Notes: a model not told the origin generated them from the sequence alone. DNA of 64,000 nucleotides from CAYYYP01 sp964475985 (GCA_964475985.1 CAYYYP010000013.1:1-64000); one strand, 5' to 3'. Positions 49,867 through 57,794 are shown, counted from the first letter of the stretch. Program-made: numbers and translations.

Positions 49867-51834
49867 ATGAACGCACTTCGTATAAGCAGTACTGAAAATC
49901 AGGGCACCGCATTTCACCGGGTCATCGATGGCAAACCAGGTGCGCGCATTGTGCTGGGTTCTGCCCTATCCTGCGATCTTCGGCTGGATCACCCGTCCAT
50001 TAGCCCCATCCACGCCGTGTTGGAATGGGAAGAAGGGACCGGAAATTTAAATATTTATGATTTAGCTAGTGAAGGTGGCGTTTTCCTCAATGGCGTGAAA
50101 GTTGTTCAAGCCAAAGTGGCGGAAGCGGATGTGCTTCGCATTGGAACTTTTGAGTTAAGCCTGGCGAAGAAGGCGGCCACCGTGACGAGCTCGCCTTTAG
50201 GGGAAGATGATGTCTTTGCTCTAAAAAATCCGACCCAAGATATTTTTGATCACCGGCCAGAAGTAAAGACTGCCCTGCAGGTCGTGATGTTATTCAAGGA
50301 TACCATCCTTAATGTCAGTCATTTTGTCGGTAAAAAAAAGATTGTCCTAGGGCCTAAATCCTCGGACGACCTTCTCATCCCACCGCAACTCTCAGGTGCC
50401 GGAGAAAAATCAAGGTATGAACTTTTATCGGGCGTCGCAGGCCTTCCTAAAACGGAGAATAACTATACCCTGAATCTTCATCAAAGCATGCGGGGCGTGC
50501 TTCAAAAAGACGGAAAAATGCGGACCTTAACCGATATCACGTCGGATAAGTCCGAGAGCAAAATGATTCCTTTAGGCCCTAAGGATTTTGCAAAAATTGA
50601 AATGGGTGATGTCAGTTTTTTCTTAAGTTACTCGCCTGCGCCACCAAGACTTAAAGCCCAAAAACTTTCTTCCCAGGATCCGTTCTTCACTAAAGTTTGG
50701 CTTACGTCTTTGGTCGTTACGCTTTTTGTCATTTTTACATTGAGCCGGATGGAGATTGAACCCATCATCGAAATTGAACAACTTCCGGAGCGTATTGCCA
50801 CTATCATTTATAAACCAGAATTATTGAATTTGCCGAAGGAGAAGGTGCCACCCGCCGCGGAAACGCAAACTAAAGTCGAGGAAAAGAAGCCTGAAGTGGT
50901 GAAACCGCAAAATATTAAAATTGAAGCCAAGGCCAGTGATGCAAATAAAAAGCAGGCGAGTGAAATCGCGCCTAAATCCGTAAAGACCAAAACCTTACCG
51001 AAAAAAACCAAGGCAGAGCTTGCTCGCAGGGCAACTCGCAGTGGGCAAGAAGGCGCCGGAGCGAGAGCCAAGGGTGAGGAAGGTTCGCGTGGGAAACCTG
51101 ATGCGAAACTCGCCGATAATTCTCAGACTAAAGCCAAACGACCAGGGGCCGCTCCGGCAAACGCGCCAGCGGTAGCTCGGCAGGGCAAATCACAGGTTCA
51201 AGATTTAGGAGTGGTTGATGTCTTGCGCGCAAGCGGAGGCACCCTGAATAAATTATTAGCGGGAGGCAAGGGCATCTCAGCATCTGCCGATAAACTAGAA
51301 GGCTACGGCGGTTTTACTACCCGAGGCGCCGGAGGCCAGGGAGCCGCGGGAAGTGGAGCCGGAGGCGGCGGCGTATCTGAAGGTCTTGGTGGACTTGCGG
51401 ATAAGGGACTTGGCGGAGGAAAACAAGGCAAGGGATTAGGTGCCCTAGGTTCCGGCGGAAATATGATCGGGGGGTCGGGTAGGGTGCTGGTTGATTCCCG
51501 AGGTGGTGGCGGAGCCGATCCCATCGTCATGGGCGGACTTGATGAAGACGCCATTGCTCGCGAAATTGAGCGCCACCGCGATGAAATCAAATACTGTTAC
51601 GAAAAAGAAATCAATGTTGGAAATCCCGGCCTCTCCGGACGCGTGACTTTACGATGGGTCATCGGAGCCAGTGGCGCCGTGGGTCGCATAGGAATTGTTT
51701 CTTCCTCTTTACGCAATGCCAATGTGGAAGGCTGCGTTTCCGATGTGATCAAGAGAATCGTTTTTCCTCCTGTCAAGGGTGGAGGAACGGGCGAAGTGAC
51801 CTATCCCTTCGTGTTTAGACCATCCGGACAATAG
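49867..51834 (+). CDS. FHA-domain, single-TM protein with AgmX/PglI-type TonB-like C-terminus (GltG-like)
   Basis: 655 residues. An FHA domain at about 25-97 (GSALSCDLRLDHPSISPIHA, NGVKV) reads phosphothreonine on the cytosolic side. One membrane helix lies at about 277-297 (VWLTSLVVTLFVIFTL). A periplasmic Lys/Pro/Ala-rich stalk (about 310-450) and a glycine-rich stretch (about 475-550) follow. The C-terminal domain from about 557 (IAREIERHRDEIKYCYEKE, GLSGRVTLRWVIGASG, KRIVFPPVKGGG) is the AgmX/PglI TonB-like fold. This order is that of Myxococcus GltG. It would couple a TolQR-type motor to the outer envelope. Confidence 0.87.
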   Translation: MNALRISSTENQGTAFHRVIDGKPGARIVLGSALSCDLRLDHPSISPIHAVLEWEEGTGNLNIYDLASEGGVFLNGVKVVQAKVAEADVLRIGTFELSLAKKAATVTSSPLGEDDVFALKNPTQDIFDHRPEVKTALQVVMLFKDTILNVSHFVGKKKIVLGPKSSDDLLIPPQLSGAGEKSRYELLSGVAGLPKTENNYTLNLHQSMRGVLQKDGKMRTLTDITSDKSESKMIPLGPKDFAKIEMGDVSFFLSYSPAPPRLKAQKLSSQDPFFTKVWLTSLVVTLFVIFTLSRMEIEPIIEIEQLPERIATIIYKPELLNLPKEKVPPAAETQTKVEEKKPEVVKPQNIKIEAKASDANKKQASEIAPKSVKTKTLPKKTKAELARRATRSGQEGAGARAKGEEGSRGKPDAKLADNSQTKAKRPGAAPANAPAVARQGKSQVQDLGVVDVLRASGGTLNKLLAGGKGISASADKLEGYGGFTTRGAGGQGAAGSGAGGGGVSEGLGGLADKGLGGGKQGKGLGALGSGGNMIGGSGRVLVDSRGGGGADPIVMGGLDEDAIAREIERHRDEIKYCYEKEINVGNPGLSGRVTLRWVIGASGAVGRIGIVSSSLRNANVEGCVSDVIKRIVFPPVKGGGTGEVTYPFVFRPSGQ

Positions 51835-51851
51835 AGCTTAAGGAGAAAAAA

Positions 51852-52145
51852 ATGACCAAGTCGGACCTAGTGAACGTGATTGCCGAGAAAGCCAAACTTC
51901 AGCATCGTCAGAGTGAAATCATCGTCAATGCCATTTTTGATTTCATGTCGGAGTCCCTGAAAAAAGATGATCGCATCGAGATTCGGGGTTTTGGAAGTTT
52001 TGTAAACCGCAGTTATGGAAGTTACAAAGGGCGCAATCCGAAAACCGGTGAAGCGGTAGAAGTGGCGCCAAAAAAAGTTCCGTTCTTTAAAGTGGGCAAA
52101 GAATTAAAAGAACTCGTGGATGCCGGCGCAAAAAAAGGCGCTTAG
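51852..52145 (+). CDS. HU/IHF-family DNA-binding protein
   Basis: 97-residue histone-like protein. The HU signature lies in IRGFGSFVNRSYGSYKGRNP with following KTGE (about 47-70); the beta-arm residues RNPKTGE include the intercalating proline. AAGGAGA precedes the ATG by 6 nt, and only 17 nt separate it from the FHA protein gene, so it can be read from the envelope-complex transcript. A hairpin follows. HU versus IHF-alpha cannot be decided by eye. Confidence 0.93.
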   Translation: MTKSDLVNVIAEKAKLQHRQSEIIVNAIFDFMSESLKKDDRIEIRGFGSFVNRSYGSYKGRNPKTGEAVEVAPKKVPFFKVGKELKELVDAGAKKGA

Positions 52146-52167
52146 ATCTCGTATCCTCAAATGTTCA

Positions 52168-52206
52168 GAGACAGCTTCCGGGAAAATGATTCCCAAAACC
52201 TGTCTC
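52168..52206. terminator. Two-tier hairpin between convergent genes
   Basis: An outer perfect 7-bp stem GAGACAG/CTGTCTC (52168-52174 and 52200-52206) encloses an inner stem GGGAA/TTCCC (52180-52184 and 52190-52194). It sits 22 nt after the HU stop and 20 nt before the end of the convergent lipoprotein gene. The downstream plus strand is moderately T-rich (GATTTTGATTTTG). A terminator serving both genes is the simplest reading. Confidence 0.5.
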
Positions 52207-52226
52207 CTCACGATTTTGATTTTGAA

Positions 52227-53024
52227 TTAGTTCAGAACTACGAGCGAGATATTGAAGTACCTATCGTTAGGCTGCATAAGTTCACCTAATGAGAAAGCAT
52301 CGCTGCGACCGTGGTGGTAACAGGACATTTGAGTCGATGAGTAGCCTCCGTTAGCCATGGCTTGGGGAGGAGTCAAGTACATGCGCAATTCGCGTTGATC
52401 AAGATTTGCATTGCTACTTTGAAATTCAAAGTATTGCGTAGGTTTGATTCCGTAGATGCTGCCAGCCGGTAATACGGAGTCATTATTCATGAAGCGCACG
52501 AAGCACCAGGTGTTCTCAAAACTTCCGCCGATGCTGGAATGAACTTGGGATTCGGTTTGGTAGCTTGCGACCACGTCAAACTTAGGCACGATCTGCACAA
52601 TGATGTTGCAGGCATAGATTGTTTCGATGCTGACATTTTGTAACAGGCCTAGGGCGTTGGCATTGGAAGCGACCGATCGCAAATCAACACAAGCTGGGCT
52701 CAGTGGTGGATTCTGGGCTACTGAAGTTCCAGTGCTCGTCGTCGTTGTGGTACCAGTGCCGGATGGATCTACGGGAGTTACGGAAACTCCGGTGCCCGTA
52801 CCGGTGCTCGTCATAGTATTTGTGCTGCCTGGCGAAGTGCTCATCCACTGAGGATCAGAGTTTGATACAAACTGATCCGATGGTTGTGCGTCCTTAGAGA
52901 GTGCAGAAAATTTTGTTTCGCTACCGCAACCGGCGGCAACGCTGAGAAGCAGGCCCATGGATAGGATTGCTCTTGATTTACTGAAGCCTAGAAAACCTAT
53001 TTTTGAACTTTGTGAATTTTTCAT
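52227..53024 (-). CDS. Lipoprotein of unknown function
   Basis: 265 residues. A signal peptide ends in a lipobox-like LSVAAGC with the lipidated cysteine at 33. A low-complexity Ser/Thr/Gly linker (about 60-105, repeats of STG and TGTG) leads to a compact C-terminal domain of about 150 residues with four cysteines. AAGGG precedes the ATG. The domain family is not recognised. It is convergent with the HU gene and divergent from the beta-barrel-like gene at 53407. Confidence 0.75.
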   Translation of the reverse strand: MKNSQSSKIGFLGFSKSRAILSMGLLLSVAAGCGSETKFSALSKDAQPSDQFVSNSDPQWMSTSPGSTNTMTSTGTGTGVSVTPVDPSGTGTTTTTSTGTSVAQNPPLSPACVDLRSVASNANALGLLQNVSIETIYACNIIVQIVPKFDVVASYQTESQVHSSIGGSFENTWCFVRFMNNDSVLPAGSIYGIKPTQYFEFQSSNANLDQRELRMYLTPPQAMANGGYSSTQMSCYHHGRSDAFSLGELMQPNDRYFNISLVVLN

Positions 53025-53406
53025 ATCCCTTACTTACCCCTCGTGCATTGAGTTAGAGCAAGGCGCGGGCCAAGTGTGAAAAGTCTGTAGATGGTTTTGT
53101 GGCTATATCAATAAAAGATGTTTATATCAGGGGTTTAGCGCGTTGATTTCTTCATGGGCGCTAAAACTCATTAGATAAGCACTAGCCAATATAAGTCCAA
53201 ACCCTGTCATAAATATAAACAGTTGATATTAAGTTTGGCGGCCATAAATTAAAAAAACCCTGTGTCATCAAGTACTTATGTCGTTATTGACACAGCCAAA
53301 TTTACCGAAACTTAAGGGGAAATAGACCGAGCGGCCGCCGTTGGCGATTACGTGACCCTTTGGCACCGCTCTTGAACATATATAAGGACAAGGGAGAACA
53401 GATTTT
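53025..53406. other. Divergent intergenic region with a TGTCA inverted repeat
   Basis: 382 bases without a gene, AT-rich. The notable element is CTGTGTCA (53260-53267) and TGACACAG (53288-53295), a perfect 8-base inverted repeat with a 20-nt spacer, lying 110-150 nt before the gene at 53407. The right arm overlaps a TTGACA (53287-53292) that could be a -35 box, but no good -10 box lies 16-18 nt further. No other structure stands out. Confidence 0.5.
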
Positions 53407-54432
53407 ATGAAAAGGATTATTAAACAAAATAGCTTTATAGAAGGTAACGCTCAGGTCCGTTCCTTAATCGTATTAACGGCGGCCGCCATCCTTATAATGG
53501 GAACTTCGGCAAACGCCCAGAACGCAGGATGCACCGAGGACGCCATGGGAAACATTAGCTGTCCTAGCGCTAGAGTCGCTGCTGCGCAGAGTGCAGAACC
53601 TGCTCCAGCTCGTCATTCGAGTAGGGCGAATCCATCGAATCCAGCGGGACCTCAAGCGGAGGCTCCAGAAGCTCCATCAACTTCAGACATCGCCACCGCA
53701 AGGGTGAGATCAGCCCGCGCCCTAGATGCCTTCGTTGCTTTGGGTGTACATAATTTAGGACCTAGGTCTGAGGCGAATGGAGAGTTCCAGGTAGGTTTTC
53801 TTTATCGCCACGAAAATGGTCAGTTCCAAGTCCACGTTGGAGCCGGTGATTATTTTAGCGCAGGTGCAAGTGGTGCCGCGCGAATCCCAATCTATTGCAA
53901 CCGAATTAACCCCCAAAGCGATACTCGAGTTTGCGCCGTGGGAATGGTTCAAGGTTTAGGGCAAGTAGGATTTAGAGCAGCTGGTCAAAGGGGAGTTGCG
54001 GCGGCCGGTGGAATTGGCGTTGGCCTTGAGTCTGGCGATCGTAGATTCTCTGGTGCATTAGGCATTGGACCTGCCATGAGATTTATGGATGGCAGGCAAG
54101 CCTACATTGCTCCAGCTGATCCAGCCATTTTAGCTTCCTTTCGTTTGTCACCCCATGAGCGTTTTTATGTCGGCGGAGATGGTGCGATCATTACGGCGCC
54201 GCGTCAACGTAATGGGCATTGGATGGTTGACCCAGGCCTTATGTTAACGACTCGAGTTGGTTCAAACCTAACCCCTTGGCTTGACGTTGGAATTCAAACC
54301 CAAGTTATGACGGGAATTTCCTCCCGCGGGAATGCGGATGGCTCCGAGGCAAGGGACGTGGAAGGCGCGCAAGTTACCAGCCAATTTATGGTGGGCGTTA
54401 ACTTTGACCGTCTGGGCAATTCTGCAAACTAA
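53407..54432 (+). CDS. Exported, probably outer-membrane beta-barrel protein
   Basis: 341 residues. The signal peptide ends about ANA-QN. A Pro/Ala/Ser-rich linker of about 55 residues (about 50-100) is followed by a glycine-rich domain of about 230 residues. That domain has alternating strand pattern (GEFQVGFLYRHENGQFQVHV, AAAGGIGVGLESGDRRFSGA, GSNLTPWLDVGIQTQVMTG) and two cysteines, consistent with a small beta-barrel. AAGGGAGAA precedes the ATG. It is a single-gene unit bounded by inverted repeats with the same GTGTCA core. Function unknown. Confidence 0.7.
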   Translation: MKRIIKQNSFIEGNAQVRSLIVLTAAAILIMGTSANAQNAGCTEDAMGNISCPSARVAAAQSAEPAPARHSSRANPSNPAGPQAEAPEAPSTSDIATARVRSARALDAFVALGVHNLGPRSEANGEFQVGFLYRHENGQFQVHVGAGDYFSAGASGAARIPIYCNRINPQSDTRVCAVGMVQGLGQVGFRAAGQRGVAAAGGIGVGLESGDRRFSGALGIGPAMRFMDGRQAYIAPADPAILASFRLSPHERFYVGGDGAIITAPRQRNGHWMVDPGLMLTTRVGSNLTPWLDVGIQTQVMTGISSRGNADGSEARDVEGAQVTSQFMVGVNFDRLGNSAN

Positions 54433-54687
54433 CGTTGGATTATTTCAGTGCTCTAGTTTTAGTGTCATTGATGACACGAGTCATAGAAATCCGAGTCAGA
54501 GTGGGACCAGGTTTTTGTCAACATCGCGGGATGATCGGTGGATTCTCCCTCCAGTGGTCATAAAACGATGCAAAATGGCTCCAAAATTTTGGCCTAACTC
54601 TTGAAGTAGTAGAAGTCGTGGGACGCAATGGATTGCGACTCACGATTTCATCATTGTTGAACGTAGGAAAACCAAGACCATGAACAT

Positions 54688-54738
54688 GAGGGCGTCTAAG
54701 ATTTCTAGGGACGGAATAAAAAGATTTTAGACGCCCTC
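54688..54738. repeat. Perfect 12-bp inverted repeat in intergenic DNA
   Basis: Arms GAGGGCGTCTAA (54688-54699) and TTAGACGCCCTC (54727-54738) are exact reverse complements around a 27-nt A-rich loop. It lies far from the ends of both flanking genes. It could be part of a small RNA, a processed leader or a repetitive element. Confidence 0.55.
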
Positions 54739-54789
54739 CCCCAAAACAAAATTAAAAAATCTAAGGAAAGGTTTCTTAAAAACTGCAAC

Positions 54790-54939
54790 ATGACACTACA
54801 TAATGGAAATGCGACGGATCGCACCTCAGTTAGGCACGGACATCTACACACCAAGGACACCACCCAATATACCCTCTGGTTTTTTCTCTCAAGCTTGCTA
54901 CTGGTGATGGGATTGGCCTTTGTGAAACTTCTGAATTAG
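54790..54939 (+). CDS. Possible small single-TM protein
   Basis: A 49-codon frame from ATG 54790 to TAG 54937. The first half is polar and His/Thr-rich. Residues about 30-48 form one hydrophobic helix (WFFLSSLLLVMGLAFVKLL), a pattern seldom met by chance. An AAGGAAAGG stretch lies about 18 nt upstream, farther than ideal. It ends 8 nt before the ABC1 kinase gene, so it may be the first gene of that unit. No family is recognised. Confidence 0.35.
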   Translation: MTLHNGNATDRTSVRHGHLHTKDTTQYTLWFFLSSLLLVMGLAFVKLLN

Positions 54940-54947
54940 TTTAGGGC

Positions 54948-56282
54948 ATGGCTTCATCCCAAGACGATTCAGAATCCCACGGTGATCTTAAAAAAATTCC
55001 AACGTCAGCCTTTGCCAGGGCCACCAAACTCACCAAGCTTGCCGCGTCCATGGGCGTTTCGGCGGGCCTTGCGAGTCTTGGAAAAAAACCCGATCTGATT
55101 TTGCAGGCAAAAAAATTAGCCAAGACCTTGGGTGAAATGAAGGGTGGCGCCATGAAAGTAGGCCAGCTGCTCTCCATGCATGCCGATACGCTTTTACCAA
55201 AGGAAGTCACGGAAATTTTAATTCCGCTCCAGGGGCATTCTCAGCCGCTTGATTGGAAAATTCTTGAGCCCGTGATCAAGCGAGAGTTGGGCGATGATTT
55301 CGCCAAGCGTTTACTTGATTTTTCTAAACGTCCCATTGCCGCGGCGAGTATTGGGCAAGTGCACAAGGCTTGCCTGCCTAACGGAAGGTGGGTTGCGGTG
55401 AAAATCCAGTATCCGGGCATTGCAGAGAGCATTGATTCCGATGTGTCATCGTTATCGGCGGTACTTAAAGTTTTTTTAAGTTGGATGCGCGGGGAATCTT
55501 TTGACAGCATCATCTCAGAAATCCGGGACGTATTGCATCAAGAAGTGGATTATGAGCAGGAGGCAAAAAACCTAAGTTTTTTCCGGGAAAAATTCCTGGA
55601 TCAAAATGTGGGGGGGCTTGCCGCTAGAGTGGCGTTGCCAGAGGTGATGCTTGAGCATTCTACGAAAAAAGTTTTAGTAACGGAACTCATGAAAGGGATG
55701 TCGGTGCAGGAGTTTGCGGACAGTCCTGAATCAACGCAAGGCGAGCGGAACTTCGTGGGCGAGACGTTCATGCAAGTTTTTTACAATGAGATTTTTGGCT
55801 TAGGGGTTGTGCAAACGGATCCTAATTTCGCGAATTATAAAATCATTAAGCGTGAAGGGGAGAACGTAAGACTTCTGCTGCTGGATTTCGGCGCCGTGAG
55901 ACGGTTTTCCGAAGAGTGGCGACGGGCGTACCTCTCCATGGTGGAGGCGGCTTACCGCAAGGATGAAGCCCAGGTGCTTAAGGTTTCCCATGAGTTAGGT
56001 TTTCTTAGGGAAGGGGATTCGGAGGAGTGTAAAGCTTTGCACCTTGAGCTTTGCGAAATGTTTCTTGAACCCTTGCGGGTGGATGGGCCATATGACTTTC
56101 ATACGAGCGATCTTCCGCAGCGCTTGCGAGCCATGGTTCCACGCATCATAAAGGTTTTTGATTTTAGGGCTCCGCCATCAGAGATCGTGTTTCTCAATCG
56201 TAAGATGGTGGGTGCCTATTTCTTTCTGGCGCAGGTACGCGCGCGCGTGGATTTAAAGCCGCTTTTTGAGGCGTTTATTTGA
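54948..56282 (+). CDS. ABC1/UbiB (COQ8/ADCK)-family atypical kinase
   Basis: 444 residues. The family-defining KxGQ motif is in MKVGQLLSMHAD (about 70). The alanine-rich loop is AAASIGQVHKA (about 130), the ATP-site lysine is in VAVKIQYPG (about 149), and the catalytic loop reads QTDPNFANY (about 289), the COQ8-type variant rather than HADPHPGN. An N-terminal extension of about 55 residues is polar. Family members support ubiquinone or other isoprenoid-lipid metabolism. It appears complete; no ubiquinone gene is nearby. Confidence 0.9.
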   Translation: MASSQDDSESHGDLKKIPTSAFARATKLTKLAASMGVSAGLASLGKKPDLILQAKKLAKTLGEMKGGAMKVGQLLSMHADTLLPKEVTEILIPLQGHSQPLDWKILEPVIKRELGDDFAKRLLDFSKRPIAAASIGQVHKACLPNGRWVAVKIQYPGIAESIDSDVSSLSAVLKVFLSWMRGESFDSIISEIRDVLHQEVDYEQEAKNLSFFREKFLDQNVGGLAARVALPEVMLEHSTKKVLVTELMKGMSVQEFADSPESTQGERNFVGETFMQVFYNEIFGLGVVQTDPNFANYKIIKREGENVRLLLLDFGAVRRFSEEWRRAYLSMVEAAYRKDEAQVLKVSHELGFLREGDSEECKALHLELCEMFLEPLRVDGPYDFHTSDLPQRLRAMVPRIIKVFDFRAPPSEIVFLNRKMVGAYFFLAQVRARVDLKPLFEAFI

Positions 56283-56332
56283 CGATGATCGCGGTTGGTG
56301 TGCGCTCTAATTCGTGGGTGCAAGCGCCAATC

Positions 56333-57412
56333 CTATTCAGGCATCGGCTCCCGCAGATAGGGATTCATTTTTCTTTTTCCGAAGGATTGAATCGCAGTTA
56401 GGCGATTATGGGCGGCACAAAGCAGGGTGAGGTTTTGCGGGTCATGAGTGCCGTTTTTTGCAAAGGGTACGCGGTGTTCAACCTGAAGCTTCCAACGTGA
56501 AGTGCATTTGCGATTTGAAACAGGATCGACGTAGGTACATTCACCTTGTGCCTCTTTCCAAACGGAGTGGCGATCAGAGGATTTGATGTAGCGACTCTTT
56601 AGATTTGTGGTTGGTGATTTTCGCACTGGTGGGAATTTTGAATTTACGTGGGCTTGGTGGTCTCGGAGTTGATCTGTAGCCGCGCCTTTTTGACCTTGGC
56701 TTATTGCTACTGCACCTGCCGCTTCACCATTAACTTCGTTACTTGTTGCTACTTCAACTGGATGAATTTTACGTACCGCTCTAGATTTCTTATGTTCTGG
56801 ATCAATTGCCTTAAGGACGAGATCAGCCATCCTATGAAAGAGCGCGTTGTAAGATGCATCAGCTTGAGTGTGAGAAGTGAGCTCCCTTACTTTTTGAAGC
56901 TTTTTAAGAAGCAAGTCGTCTGCGATAAACTTAATTTCAGTTTGGGTTTCGTTAATCGCCCGCACGCGATCAGGTGATGGCAGTTCTGGATCAATAGATT
57001 TTAAAAGCTTTTCCGTCTCAAGTTTTGATTGGCCCTTAATGCTTTGAAGTAATTCAAACTTCGCATCAACTTTCCAAGCCTTTCCTTTTCTCGCCTGAAC
57101 TTTAAAGAAGGACTGAGCCTGGCTTAGGGCCGTAACGTTCATCTCGCCTTTTTGAATCGCCTTTTCAACTTCTGGTATATCGGCAATAAGCCTCATGGCA
57201 TCAACTTTGCGGTAGGCCGTCGAGGAATGATATCCAAGTTCCTCAACCAGAAATCTCTCAAGGCTTGGGTATCCCATCTCAAGATGAAGACGCCGTAACT
57301 CAATTTCCCTAAGCCCACGCAGCACCAAAAGCTCAGCTTCTCGTTCTCGCAGAGCAAATATTTTAGTTTGTTTTATTAGGTCTTGGTTAGAAAAATTTTT
57401 GAAGGAAATCAT
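56333..57412 (-). CDS. HNH endonuclease-domain protein
   Basis: 359 residues from ATG 57412; the frame extends to 57511 but the extra 33 residues have no family features. The N-terminal region (about 1-150) is helical and DNA-binding-like (ALREREAELLVLRGLREIEL, GYHSSTAYRKVDAMRLIADI). The C-terminal HNH domain has CTYVDPVSNRKC, the LQVEHRVPFAKNG core, and NLTLLCAAHNR (Asn and last His), with a CxxC-like zinc pair partly degenerate. It is a solitary gene with no methylase or toxin-antitoxin partner. Similar proteins are multi-copy in predatory bdellovibrios to my knowledge. Confidence 0.82.
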   Translation of the reverse strand: MISFKNFSNQDLIKQTKIFALREREAELLVLRGLREIELRRLHLEMGYPSLERFLVEELGYHSSTAYRKVDAMRLIADIPEVEKAIQKGEMNVTALSQAQSFFKVQARKGKAWKVDAKFELLQSIKGQSKLETEKLLKSIDPELPSPDRVRAINETQTEIKFIADDLLLKKLQKVRELTSHTQADASYNALFHRMADLVLKAIDPEHKKSRAVRKIHPVEVATSNEVNGEAAGAVAISQGQKGAATDQLRDHQAHVNSKFPPVRKSPTTNLKSRYIKSSDRHSVWKEAQGECTYVDPVSNRKCTSRWKLQVEHRVPFAKNGTHDPQNLTLLCAAHNRLTAIQSFGKRKMNPYLREPMPE

Positions 57413-57449
57413 GAAAATATAATTAGCATAAATCCGAAAAAAGCGCTTA

Positions 57450-57463
57450 AAAACAGCTGTTTT
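57450..57463. promoter_or_regulatory. Palindrome upstream of the HNH gene, possible operator
   Basis: AAAACAGCTGTTTT is a perfect 14-bp palindrome, flanked by CTTAA and TTAAG that extend the symmetry with one offset base. It ends 38 nt upstream of the HNH start codon, where a repressor would overlap the promoter. A TAATTATAT stretch nearer the ATG could be the -10 region. Confidence 0.4.
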
Positions 57464-57602
57464 AAGGGAAGAAATAAATTTATTTTTCGGAGAAGCTTGA
57501 ATGTTACGCAAATCTAAATTTTTAAATTTTCAGAAAAATATGTATGGGAAATTGAGTGCCAGTGCATCTTCATCACTCCCTGTCCCACTTCCACAAAATC
57601 GC

Positions 57603-57653
57603 GGGCAGAGGAGGTGGCTGGCATCCCAAAAATGCCGGCCTCCTTCTCTGCCT
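57603..57653. repeat. 22-position imperfect inverted repeat with 7-nt loop
   Basis: The left arm (57603-57624, beginning GGGCAGAGGAGG) and right arm (57632-57653, beginning ATGCCGGCCTCC) pair at 21 of 22 positions counting three G-T pairs, with one T-T mismatch. The loop is CCCAAAA. Stability is far beyond a typical terminator stem and no T-tract follows on either strand. It may be a structured RNA or a repeat-element hairpin. Confidence 0.7.
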
Positions 57654-57794
57654 TCACGCATCTCAGAAGGGTCTACATTTGCCTTCTCATCCCTTCCTCG
57701 CGGCCCGCACCCGCCTCCGCCCGTTCCTCACCACACCCTGGCAAAATTTGCCGCATTAATGCCATTTTCCGAAAAACCGAAGTGATCCCTAGAG

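Larger units (their letters stand above)
54433..54947. other. Intergenic region with three inverted repeats
   Basis: 515 bases. It holds GTGTCAT-TG-ATGACAC (54462-54477), 29 nt after the upstream stop. A hairpin follows with CGCAA/TTGCG and TCGTG/CACGA pairs (54616-54645). A perfect 12-bp stem GAGGGCGTCTAA/TTAGACGCCCTC (54688-54738) with a 27-nt loop comes next, and a possible 49-codon gene ends the region. None of the hairpins is followed by a convincing T-tract. Confidence 0.5.
57413..57794. other. Divergent intergenic region with a palindrome and a very long hairpin
   Basis: 382 bases between the HNH gene and the giant lipoprotein gene. The first 130 bases are AT-rich and hold the palindrome at 57450-57463. 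The rest, 57550-57790, is strongly pyrimidine-rich on the plus strand and contains the 57603-57653 hairpin. Three overlapping frames are open here, but none has protein-like composition. Confidence 0.5.

Noticed and set aside
51300..51530. Glycine-rich repeats as a mobile repeat element
   Set aside because: In-frame low-complexity stalk of the FHA/TonB-like protein, expected for this family.
52730..52850. Possible CRISPR or tandem-repeat array
   Set aside because: The repetition is the Ser/Thr/Gly linker codons of the lipoprotein; unit length is irregular and there are no spacers.
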